64,000 bases of DNA from Arthrobacter sp. NicSoilB4 (lineage in GTDB: Bacteria; Actinomycetota; Actinomycetes; Actinomycetales; Micrococcaceae): assembly GCF_019977335.1 (NCBI RefSeq), contig NZ_AP024653.1, positions 2,170,001-2,234,000 on the forward strand. Reading direction: 5' to 3'. The notes below the pieces were generated by a model. The model was not told the origin of the DNA. It ran no database searches and saw only the letters and a list, made by a program, of their open reading frames with translations. The translations under genes were made by a program, and so were the position numbers. This document shows positions 9,161 to 16,460 of the stretch, piece after piece; position 1 is the first letter of the stretch, and every line of letters begins with the position of its first letter.

Positions 9161-11088
9161 TGAGGTTTCCTCCCGGAAGATTGATTGCAGACTCTAAGCG
9201 TGCCACGGCCTGGACGGTGCACCAAGCCGGGCCCGTGCACTCCCCGCGGCGCCCCCAAGCCGTTCCGGCGTCGCGGCATCCGGTGGGGCAAGGCCGCGGT
9301 CTCGGGCAATATCACCGCCTTGGGCAACATCACCGCCCTGAGCAGGCTCACGGTCCGTCTGTGCGCCGCCAGCGCCAGTCCGGCCGAGCGGGCCGGGTGG
9401 AACACCAGCCACCAGGCGGCGAGGGTGCAGGTGGAGAACAGTGCCATCGTGGCGGCGCCGAATGCCCCTTCCGGCCATGGCAGGACGGCGCCGGGCAGCC
9501 CGGCGAAGCAGCGGGCGATCGCCCCGACTGCGGCGGCGAAAACCGCGGCCGTGCCGAGCAGTGCGTCGGCGAGGGCCGGGGCCAGCGGCACCAACGGCAC
9601 GGCGGCCGTCCCCAGCAACGTGACCGGGGCGACGAAGACGGCCGCGGCCATGTTGGCGGGCAGGGCGTAGCTGGAGAACTGCGGCTGCAGCAACACGACC
9701 ACCGGCCCGCAGAAGGCCTGCGCGGACAGCGGCACTGCCACTCCGGCGGCGAGCCAGCGCGGCACCGCGGCCGGGAACCACCCCATGATCAGCCGCCCCA
9801 CCACGACGATACCGAGGGTCGCAAGCACGGACAGCAGGAACCCGAAGCTGGTCGACATCGCCGGTTGCGCCAGCACCAGCACAATCACGGCGAGGCACAG
9901 GAAGCTCAAACCCCGGCCCTGCCGGCCTCCCGCCAGGGCCACGAGCCCAACCCCGCCCATCACGGCAGCCCGCAGGACGCTGGCATCCGGGCCGACCATC
10001 AGGACAAACAGCCCCATGCCCGCAAGGCCGAGGACCGCCGCGAACGACCGGCTGCACCGCAGGCTGCGCGCGGCCAGCAGCAGGGCGCCCAGGATGAGGC
10101 TGCAGTTGGCGCCGCTGACCGCGGTCAGGTGGGTCATCCCGACGGATTTCATGGCCACATCCAGCCCGGCGTCCAGATTGCTGGTGTCTCCGGTCACCAT
10201 TCCCGGCAGGAGGCCCCGGGCGTCACCGCCGAAATGCCCGGCGGCAGCGGCGAAGTGGCTGCGGACTTCCACGGGGCCCTGCTGCCAGGGCCCCGGTGTG
10301 CTGATCGTAAGCGGGGCAGAACTTGCCGAGAGCACCGCCGCTTCAGCCTGGCCGGGCGCAATTGGCCTGAGTTTGCCGGTGGTGCGCAGCCGCTGCCCGG
10401 GCGTGGCATCTTCCCAGCCGGCACCGCCTATGACCAGTACCTTGGCGGGCGAGATCACGCGGTTTGAGGCAACGTTCATTTCGAGCAGGACCGCCGGAAC
10501 CGCCCATTGCTCCGCGAGTCCGGAACTTCCGGGCGTCCTGAGTCCCCGGGGAGCACCCGTTATCTCCACTTCCGCGACGACGGCCGCATGGGCGGCGGCG
10601 GCAGCCGCGATGGCACCTTCGTGCCGCCGGGAGGAGTCGACGGCGGCGTGGCCGCCCGCCGCAGCGGAGAGGAGCAGCGCCGCGGCCATGGTCGCGAGGA
10701 AGCTCCGACGTGCCGGGCTGCAGTGCCATCGCGCTCCGTGACCGGCACTGCCGCCGTAGGATGCCCCGAACAGGAGGAGCCCGGCGCCGGCCAGGAGGGT
10801 AATGCAGAGGGCCGCCAGCGCTGCAGGGTGCAGGTGGTGCCCGGCGGCGGCCGTGGCCCACACCAGCGCTGCCGAGGGAACGAGGCGCATATCCGTTCGG
10901 CGGAGCGTCTCCTCCCGCGCCGGGGTGGTGCGGTGCGGGGATGCGAACTGCGGAAGCCGGTCACGGAGCCGCAGCCGGCCGCGTCCCCGGCGGGCAGCCG
11001 GCGGCGGCCCCGGCCGGGACCGACCGGTCCCAGGTCCCCGGGTAACGGCGGCGTCAACGTACCGCTGCCAGCGGCTGTGCTGTTCCAT
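9094..11088 (-). CDS. comEC: ComEC/Rec2-family DNA-uptake channel, lacking the C-terminal metallo-beta-lactamase domain
   Basis: Polytopic membrane protein expected to form the DNA import channel. From the N-terminus: a basic tail, two or three membrane segments, the DUF4131-type soluble domain (EVEITGAPRG ... GKLRPIAPGQ), then the competence domain with GLLPGMVTGD, MTHLTAVSGANCSLI and about eight membrane segments. The sequence then ends in an Arg/Pro-rich tail of about 90 residues. The metallo-beta-lactamase domain (HxHxDH) that follows in full-length ComEC is absent. ATG 11088 is chosen (20 bp after comEA); a later start near 10890 (MRLVPSAAL) is possible. The 3' end overlaps holA. Whether the loss is old or recent cannot be told here. 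Confidence 0.85.
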   Translation of the reverse strand: MEQHSRWQRYVDAAVTRGPGTGRSRPGPPPAARRGRGRLRLRDRLPQFASPHRTTPAREETLRRTDMRLVPSAALVWATAAAGHHLHPAALAALCITLLAGAGLLLFGASYGGSAGHGARWHCSPARRSFLATMAAALLLSAAAGGHAAVDSSRRHEGAIAAAAAAHAAVVAEVEITGAPRGLRTPGSSGLAEQWAVPAVLLEMNVASNRVISPAKVLVIGGAGWEDATPGQRLRTTGKLRPIAPGQAEAAVLSASSAPLTISTPGPWQQGPVEVRSHFAAAAGHFGGDARGLLPGMVTGDTSNLDAGLDVAMKSVGMTHLTAVSGANCSLILGALLLAARSLRCSRSFAAVLGLAGMGLFVLMVGPDASVLRAAVMGGVGLVALAGGRQGRGLSFLCLAVIVLVLAQPAMSTSFGFLLSVLATLGIVVVGRLIMGWFPAAVPRWLAAGVAVPLSAQAFCGPVVVLLQPQFSSYALPANMAAAVFVAPVTLLGTAAVPLVPLAPALADALLGTAAVFAAAVGAIARCFAGLPGAVLPWPEGAFGAATMALFSTCTLAAWWLVFHPARSAGLALAAHRRTVSLLRAVMLPKAVILPETAALPHRMPRRRNGLGAPRGVHGPGLVHRPGRGTLRVCNQSSGRKPQWLLPRPNAPGQRRRTPPPGAM
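9304..9339. repeat. 18-bp imperfect tandem repeat in the 3' part of comEC
   Basis: Two adjacent 18-base units, GGGCAATATCACCGCCTT and GGGCAACATCACCGCCCT, differ at two positions; a weaker third copy follows. In comEC this encodes an alternating LPKAVILPETAA-like stretch in the tail that replaces the expected C-terminal domain. Confidence 0.7.
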
Positions 11089-11108
11089 GTCAATGTCCGA
11101 GTCCGCCG

Positions 11109-12014
11109 TCAAACCCGGACCAGGGGCAGCAGCGCCGCGAGCAGCTTGGGCCCGACTCCGTCCACCGCATCCAGCTCCTCCACCCGCTGGAACCGGCCGT
11201 GCTGGGTCCGCCACTCCACAATCCGCTGCGCCAGCACCGGACCCACACGCGGAAGGGTGGCCAGTTCGTCGACGCCGGCAGTGTTCAGGCTGATCTTTCC
11301 GTCCGAAGCGGGTCCGGCTCCGCCACCCGCCGTGCCGCCCGGGGCGCCGGTATCAGCGGCCGGGGCAGAACCGGCAGGCACGGTTTCCCCTCGCCTGGGC
11401 ACCAGGACCTTCTGTCCATCCTCGAGTACAGCCGCGAGATTGAGCTGGTCCGGGTCCGCGTCGGGGGCACTGCCTCCCGCGGCCGCAATGGCCTCGTGCA
11501 GGCGGCTCCCCTGCGGCAGCTCCACGATTCCGGCACGGACGACCGCACCGGCCACATGCACAATGATGCTTCCGCCGCTGTCCCCTGCAGACTCGCCGGG
11601 CGGATCTTCCGCTGCGCGGCCGGGTTCCGTTTCCGGTTCCGGCTCCGGGGCGGGCGCGTCACCAGATTCCGACGCTGCGACAGAACCCAGCGGACTGACC
11701 TCGCTGGTACCGTTCGCCGCCTGCCACCAGAACCAGCCGAGGAACATCGCGGCCACCAGACAAAGCAGCGTGGCGGCGCGCCGACCGGTGCGCCATCTCA
11801 TACGGCTCTGCGCCGGCGAACCACGCGGGCCTGGCTCCCACTGGCCCTCCGGCACGGTAGCCATGGGCGGACCGGCGAGGAGGCCGGCCCCGGGCCCGAC
11901 GGCGGCAGACAGCCTTCGGCCGGCATGGCCCGGTTCGGCATGGCCCGGTTCGGCACTGGGCGGGACTCCCGGATCGTGGCGCGGCATGCGCCCATCGTAT
12001 GAAGCGGTGGGCAC
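11109..12014 (-). CDS. comEA: ComEA-like DNA-binding protein (SLBB plus helix-hairpin-helix)
   Basis: Probable membrane-anchored receptor that binds double-stranded DNA during uptake. The 301 residues comprise a Pro-rich cytoplasmic tail, one membrane segment near residues 79-97 (RRAATLLCLVAAMFLGWFW), an acidic Pro/Glu linker, an SLBB domain (IIVHVAGAVVRAGIVELPQG) and a C-terminal pair of helix-hairpin-helix motifs (SLNTAGVDELATLPRVGP and ELDAVDGVGPKLL). That domain order is the ComEA order. It lies directly upstream of comEC. The exact start is uncertain; an internal start nearer the membrane segment is possible. Confidence 0.92.
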   Translation of the reverse strand: MPTASYDGRMPRHDPGVPPSAEPGHAEPGHAGRRLSAAVGPGAGLLAGPPMATVPEGQWEPGPRGSPAQSRMRWRTGRRAATLLCLVAAMFLGWFWWQAANGTSEVSPLGSVAASESGDAPAPEPEPETEPGRAAEDPPGESAGDSGGSIIVHVAGAVVRAGIVELPQGSRLHEAIAAAGGSAPDADPDQLNLAAVLEDGQKVLVPRRGETVPAGSAPAADTGAPGGTAGGGAGPASDGKISLNTAGVDELATLPRVGPVLAQRIVEWRTQHGRFQRVEELDAVDGVGPKLLAALLPLVRV

Positions 12015-12084
12015 ACAGATCAGGGCCGGTTTGCCTCATGTGGATACCGCGAAACCGCAGGGATGACGCCGGCCGGTGGACGGA

Positions 12085-13101
12085 CTACGTGGCGGCGCGT
12101 GCCTCAGTGGCTGCGGGGGTGCTGTTCTCCCCCACAATCACCGCCAGCACGCCGAGGCCGGCATGGGCGGCCAGCACCGCCGGAAGCGCGCTGATCTGGA
12201 TGGGCGCGCAGCCGGGAACCGCTGCGGCCAGCTCCGCTGCGAGCTGGCCGGCCTCGGCCGGGTTGCCGAAGTGGTGGACGGCGAGCCGGGCCTGCCCCCC
12301 GGACCGGGCGGCGGCATCGGCCACCACGATCTCCTTGAGACGTGCGATGGCCTTCGCCGCCGAGCGGACTTTCTCCAGCGGAACCACCCTGCCGTCTTCG
12401 ACCGCGAGGATGGGCTTGATCGCAAGCATGGTCCCCCAGAGCGAGGCCGCGGCGCCGATCCGACCGCCGCGGCGCAACTGCTCGAGGCTGGGCACGTAGA
12501 AATAGACCCTGGTGCGGGCCAGCCGCTGCTCGGCGAATTCCCGCACTTCCCCTGCCGTCAGGCCGTCCGCCGCGGCGGCCACGGCGGCCTGGACCCCCAT
12601 TCCCTGCGCCATGCCGACCGTGCGCGAGTCCAGGACCTCCACGGGGAAACCCACCCGGGCGGCGGCGATGCGGGCCGAGTCGGCCGTTCCGGACAGTTCC
12701 CCGGAAATGTGGATCGAGACGACGGACTCATATCCGTGCCGCCGGGCCGCGAGGTAGGCCTGTTCGAACTGCCCGGGTGAGGGGCGCGAGGTTTTGACCG
12801 GTTTGCCGCTGGCCAGGGCTACGGCGATCGTGTCGGCGATGTCGTCTTCGCCCTCGCCATAGATTTCGGAACCCACCATGACGGGCATCGGGACAACCGT
12901 CAGCAGCCCATCGGCGGCCAGGCCCCGAACCCAGTCAGCCGGCAGTGCGGCGGCGGAGTCCGTAACCACAGCCGTCCGCACGACGGCGGCGGGCACTGCC
13001 CCGGGTCCGGTTCCGCGGACAAGTTCGGGCCGCGTGGCCTGGCGGAGCCCGCTCAGGCGCTCCTTCAGCCACGGCCACCCCGCGGGGTCGCGGTGGGGCA
13101 C
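12085..13101 (-). CDS. DegV family fatty acid-binding protein
   Basis: DegV-fold protein, 338 residues. In Firmicutes, DegV (FakB) proteins present fatty acids to a FakA kinase; whether this one has a kinase partner cannot be seen here. Recognised features: VVTDSAAALPADW near residue 45, VKTSRPSPGQFEQAY, and SIHISGELSGTADSAR, which contains the serine loop contacting the acyl carboxylate, then EVLDSRTVGMAQGMGV. An N-terminal extension of about 40 residues precedes the DegV domain, so translation may begin later. It lies between comEA and leuS on the same strand, 83 bp after leuS and behind a hairpin. Confidence 0.9.
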   Translation of the reverse strand: MPHRDPAGWPWLKERLSGLRQATRPELVRGTGPGAVPAAVVRTAVVTDSAAALPADWVRGLAADGLLTVVPMPVMVGSEIYGEGEDDIADTIAVALASGKPVKTSRPSPGQFEQAYLAARRHGYESVVSIHISGELSGTADSARIAAARVGFPVEVLDSRTVGMAQGMGVQAAVAAAADGLTAGEVREFAEQRLARTRVYFYVPSLEQLRRGGRIGAAASLWGTMLAIKPILAVEDGRVVPLEKVRSAAKAIARLKEIVVADAAARSGGQARLAVHHFGNPAEAGQLAAELAAAVPGCAPIQISALPAVLAAHAGLGVLAVIVGENSTPAATEARAAT

Positions 13102-13148
13102 GAAGCACCTCCTGCTGTCTGCGCTAGCTATCCGGACACGCTGTGAGA

Positions 13149-13178
13149 GCAGGCCGCCGGTCGGAACCGGCGGCCTGC
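13149..13178 (-). terminator. Probable terminator of leuS
   Basis: GCAGGCCGCCGGT and ACCGGCGGCCTGC form a 13-bp perfect stem with a four-base loop, starting 7 bp past the leuS stop codon. On the minus strand it is followed by TCTCAC, a weak T-tract. Confidence 0.65.
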
Positions 13179-13184
13179 AACCGG

Positions 13185-15716
13185 CTAGGCCGGGACGATG
13201 TTGACCAGTTTAGGCGCCCGCACGATCACCGTGCGGATCCCCCGCCCGTCAAGGGCCCGCTGGACGTTGTCCGAGGCCAGTGCCAGCTCCCGCAGTTCGT
13301 CCTCGCCGATCTCCGGCGAGACTTCCAGGCGGTCCCGGACCTTGCCCTGGACCTGGACGACGGCGGTGACCGTGTCCTGCACCAGCAGGGCCTCATCATG
13401 CGTGGGCCATCCCGCGTTGGCGACCGAGGCGGGGTGCCCCAGCACGTTCCAGAGGTCCTCGGCCGTGTACGGCGCGAACAGGCTCAGGATGACCGCGACG
13501 GTCTCGACGGCCTCACGGACGGCCGGATCGGCGCCGCCGGCGCCGTTGGCTGCGTCAATAGTCTTACGCGTAGCGTTGACCAGTTCCATGAGCTTGGCCA
13601 CGACCACGTTGAACTTGTTGGAGTCGAGCAGCGTTTCCGCGTCGGCGATCGTGCGGTGCGTGACGGCGCGCAGGGCCCGGTCGCCGGCCGCGTAGTCCAC
13701 ACCGGGTGCGCTGGTGACATCTCGTCCCAGCCGCCAGGCGCGGGCCAGGAACTTCGCGGAGCCCGACGGCGAGACGTCCGCCCAGTCGACGTCGTCCTCC
13801 GGCGGGGAGGCGAAGATCATGGTGAGCCGGACGGCGTCGACGCCGAACTTGTCCAGCTGCTCGCCGAGGTCGACGCCGTTGCCCAGGGACTTGCTCATGG
13901 CCTTGCCGCCGTTGAGCACCTGGCCCTGGTTCAGCAGCGCACTGAACGGCTCGTCGGCGTCGATCATGCCCAGGTCGTGGATGACCTTGGTGAAGAACCG
14001 TGCGTAGAGCAGGTGCAGGATGGCGTGCTCCACGCCGCCGACGTACTGGCCCACCGGCATCCAGTCGTTGATCCTGGCGGGATCGAAGGGGCCCTCGGTG
14101 TACTGCGGGGAAACGAAGCGCAGGAAGTACCAGGACGAATCCACGAAGGTGTCCATGGTGTCCGTGTCCCGCTTGGCCGGGCCGTGGCAGTCGGGGCATT
14201 CGACGTTGACCCAGCTCTCGACCGCCGCGAGCGGTGAAGTGCCCTTTGGGGACAGGTCCTCGCCGCGCAGGTCGGCCGGCAGCGTGACGGGCAGCTGCTC
14301 GTCCGGGACCGGGACTTCCCCGCAGGACGGGCAGTGGATGATCGGGATCGGCGTGCCCCAGAACCGCTGCCGGCTGAGCAGCCAGTCGCGCAGGCGGAAG
14401 TTCACGAACTTCTCGCCCGTGCCCTGCTGCTCCAGGATTTCGATGGCTGCCGGGATGGCCTCGGCCTTGGGCAGTCCGTCCAGGGTGCCGGAGTTGATCA
14501 GGGTCCCCTCGCCGGAGGTCGCGGTGCCGCTGACGGCGGGGTCTTCCTCGCCGGTGTCCAGGACGGCGCGGACCGGGAGGTCGAAGGTGCGGGCGAAGTC
14601 GAGGTCGCGCTGGTCGTGCGCGGGGACGGCCATGATGGCGCCGGTGCCGTAGTCGGCCAGCACGTAGTCGGCCGCCCAGACGGGCAGCTTCTCGCCGTTG
14701 AGCGGGTTGATGGCGTAGCGGCCGGTGAAGACGCCGGTCTTCTCGCGCTCGGTGGACTGGCGTTCGATTTCGGAGAGCGCCTTGACCTGTTCGCGGTATG
14801 CGTCCAGGGCGGCGGCGTGCTCCTCGGTGACCAGTTCCACGGCGATCGGCGCGTCGGCGGCGACGACAAAGAACGTCGCGCCGTAGAGGGTGTCCGGGCG
14901 GGTGGTGAAAACCGTGACGTCCTTGGCGGGCCTGCCGCCGTCGGCTTCGATCACGAAGCTGACGTGTGCGCCCTCGGAGCGTCCGATCCAGTTCTTCTGC
15001 ATGGCCAGGACACGTTCGGGCCAGTGGCCGCGCAGTTCGTCCATGTCATCGAGCAGCCGGTCAGCGTAATCGGTGATCTTGAAGTACCACTGGTTCAGCG
15101 ACTTCTTGGTGACGGGCGTGCCGCAGCGCTCACAGGCACCGTTGACCACCTGTTCGTTGGCCAGCACGGTCTGGTCCTTGGGGCACCAGTTGACCGGGGA
15201 ATTCTTGCGGTAGGCCAGGCCGCGCTCGTAGAAGCGTTTGAAGAGCCACTGCGTCCAGCGGTAGTACTCCGGATCGGAGGTGTGGATCCGGCGTGACCAG
15301 TCGGCGGAAATCGCGTAGCGCTTGAACGACGCAGCCTGGGTGTCGATATTGGCGTAGGTCCACTCGCTGGGGTGGGCATTTCGCTTGATGGCCGCGTTTT
15401 CGGCGGGAAGCCCGAAGGAGTCCCAGCCGATCGGGTGCAGCACGTCGTAGCCCTGCTGGCGCAGGTAACGCGCGACGACGTCGCCCATCGCAAACGCTTC
15501 GGCGTGGCCCATGTGGAGATCGCCGGACGGGTACGGGAACATGTCCAGCACGTACCGCCGCTCCTTCGACCCGTCGTCGACGGGTGTGAAGACCTTCAAG
15601 TCCTCCCAGACCTGCGGCCACTTGGCTTCCATGGCCGCAAAGCTGTAGGCACCCTCTTCCGGGGTCTCCGCTGCGACTGCTGGTGTTCCGGTCTCTGTCT
15701 CCGGCTGAACGCTCAC
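13185..15716 (-). CDS. leuS: Leucyl-tRNA synthetase
   Basis: Class I aminoacyl-tRNA synthetase charging tRNA-Leu; 843 residues from the chosen start. The HIGH motif is HMGH (within [14 protein letters not shown]), the class I KMSKS motif is present as KAMSKSLGN, and the CP1 editing domain lies between them ([12 protein letters not shown], the conserved Thr-rich editing loop). It is of the actinobacterial type with the Zn-like [13 protein letters not shown] insert. GTG at 15716 is preferred over TTG at 15740: AGAAGAGG lies 8 bases before it and SVQPETETG is the expected N-terminus. Upstream lie a leader peptide and terminator that should attenuate transcription. Confidence 0.97.
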   Translation of the reverse strand: MSVQPETETGTPAVAAETPEEGAYSFAAMEAKWPQVWEDLKVFTPVDDGSKERRYVLDMFPYPSGDLHMGHAEAFAMGDVVARYLRQQGYDVLHPIGWDSFGLPAENAAIKRNAHPSEWTYANIDTQAASFKRYAISADWSRRIHTSDPEYYRWTQWLFKRFYERGLAYRKNSPVNWCPKDQTVLANEQVVNGACERCGTPVTKKSLNQWYFKITDYADRLLDDMDELRGHWPERVLAMQKNWIGRSEGAHVSFVIEADGGRPAKDVTVFTTRPDTLYGATFFVVAADAPIAVELVTEEHAAALDAYREQVKALSEIERQSTEREKTGVFTGRYAINPLNGEKLPVWAADYVLADYGTGAIMAVPAHDQRDLDFARTFDLPVRAVLDTGEEDPAVSGTATSGEGTLINSGTLDGLPKAEAIPAAIEILEQQGTGEKFVNFRLRDWLLSRQRFWGTPIPIIHCPSCGEVPVPDEQLPVTLPADLRGEDLSPKGTSPLAAVESWVNVECPDCHGPAKRDTDTMDTFVDSSWYFLRFVSPQYTEGPFDPARINDWMPVGQYVGGVEHAILHLLYARFFTKVIHDLGMIDADEPFSALLNQGQVLNGGKAMSKSLGNGVDLGEQLDKFGVDAVRLTMIFASPPEDDVDWADVSPSGSAKFLARAWRLGRDVTSAPGVDYAAGDRALRAVTHRTIADAETLLDSNKFNVVVAKLMELVNATRKTIDAANGAGGADPAVREAVETVAVILSLFAPYTAEDLWNVLGHPASVANAGWPTHDEALLVQDTVTAVVQVQGKVRDRLEVSPEIGEDELRELALASDNVQRALDGRGIRTVIVRAPKLVNIVPA

Positions 15717-15808
15717 TGCTGGCCTCTTCTGTTCTGTCAAGCCCTATGTACAGGCTACTGTCCCGCCCTGCCTGTTCCCTGCCGTCCGCCCAAATGGGTC
15801 CAGACACA

Positions 15809-15834
15809 CAAAAGCCCCTCGACACGGAGGGGCT
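15809..15834 (-). terminator. Attenuator terminator in the leuS leader
   Basis: On the minus strand AGCCCCTC and GAGGGGCT form an 8-bp stem with a six-base loop (CGTGTC), followed by TTTT. It lies about 92 bp before the leuS start and about 40 bp after the stop of the leucine-rich leader peptide. A preceding hairpin (CGGCATCCCGA with TCGGATTGCCG, about 15841-15869) could act as the competing structure. Confidence 0.8.
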
Positions 15835-15874
15835 GCCGCTCGGCAATCCGAGTTCTCGTCGGGATGCCGGGCGG

Positions 15875-15901
15875 CTAGCTAAGCAGGAGGATCGCACGCA
15901 T
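15875..15901 (-). CDS. Leucine-rich leader peptide of the leuS attenuator
   Basis: Eight-codon frame, ATG CGT GCG ATC CTC CTG CTT AGC TAG, encoding MRAILLLS with three consecutive Leu codons. Uncharged tRNA-Leu would stall the ribosome on these codons, favouring an antiterminator over the terminator at 15809-15834 and so raising leuS expression. A TAAAGT hexamer seven bases upstream of the ATG resembles a -10 box, so the message may start at or very near the ATG (leaderless); no good -35 box was found. Function is inferred from position, codons and the terminator; the same logic is established for amino-acid biosynthesis and synthetase operons. Confidence 0.75.
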   Translation of the reverse strand: MRAILLLS

Positions 15902-16368
15902 AGCTCTACTTTAGCGCCTCCGGCTGGTTCGCGGGGAAACGGGAACGGCGTTGCGTTCCCGCCCGGAGCGGCCTTTGCCGGAGCAGCCGCCGCGATTGGC
16001 ATGCTTCGCGGCCCCGAAAGCCCAAACTTTTTTTGAAAACGACCACTCGGACGAAGTCCGCCACTACTGTGCAAATCGCTGCCCCGCCTGCCCGGCGGCA
16101 CCTGACGGAGGGAGTGCCCGCGGCACGAAGGCAAGTAGCTTTCCGTCTCCGGCCCAGTAATACTTGCGTGTATCCCAGTAGTCGAAACGCCCTTATTGAC
16201 AAAACGCAGCCTATATGAGAGTCACTGTGCACATCAGGTGCTGGCGCCACGCGAATCCCGGACTCCAATGCGGGCATTTGCGCCCTTGCCAAACGTTGCT
16301 GATAGGAACACTATGCTCTCAAGATCTCTGGGGGGATTCGCAACAGGTCTCGGGTTGAGGAGCCTGAC
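15902..16368. other. Divergent intergenic region between leuS and the RND operon
   Basis: No convincing gene. The left part must hold the leuS promoter and the right part the efflux-operon promoter. A candidate for the latter is TTGCCA at 16286-16291 with TATGCT at 16312-16317, but the 20-base spacer is long. A perfect TTGACA at 16196-16201 has no -10 box at the right distance (TATATG is only 10 bases away). No known operator type was recognised and no regulator gene lies nearby. Confidence 0.4.
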
Positions 16369-16458
16369 ATGTGTCATTCGCGGAGTTCTTGCCTGCAACA
16401 ATTCATAGATCCGGCCGGGCGTTGCGCGCCCACCGGAAGCGGCCTGGAAGCCGATTAG
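16369..16458 (+). CDS. Possible 29-residue Cys-containing small ORF coupled to the RND gene
   Basis: ATG at 16369 has a strong ribosome-binding site (GAGGAG, six bases upstream) and opens a 29-codon frame beginning MCHSRSSCLQQF with Cys at positions 2, 8 and 19 and His at 3. Its TAG ends two bases before the ATG of the first RND gene, so it could couple translation or act as a leader peptide. The alternative is that the same ribosome-binding site serves the GTG at 16371, in frame with the RND gene, giving that protein a 30-residue basic N-terminal extension. Comparison with related genomes would decide. Confidence 0.4.
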   Translation: MCHSRSSCLQQFIDPAGRCAPTGSGLEAD

Positions 16459-16460
16459 CC

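Noticed and set aside
15717..15910. T-box riboswitch before leuS
   Set aside because: No T-box sequence (AGGGUGGNACCGCG-like) or specifier-loop structure was found; the leader peptide plus terminator explains the region better.
16196..16217. TTGACA with TATATG as the RND operon promoter
   Set aside because: The two boxes are only 10 bases apart, too close for a normal promoter.
15906..16292. 128-codon minus-strand frame upstream of leuS
   Set aside because: Arg-rich with no family resemblance and no ribosome-binding site; it covers the leuS and RND promoter region.
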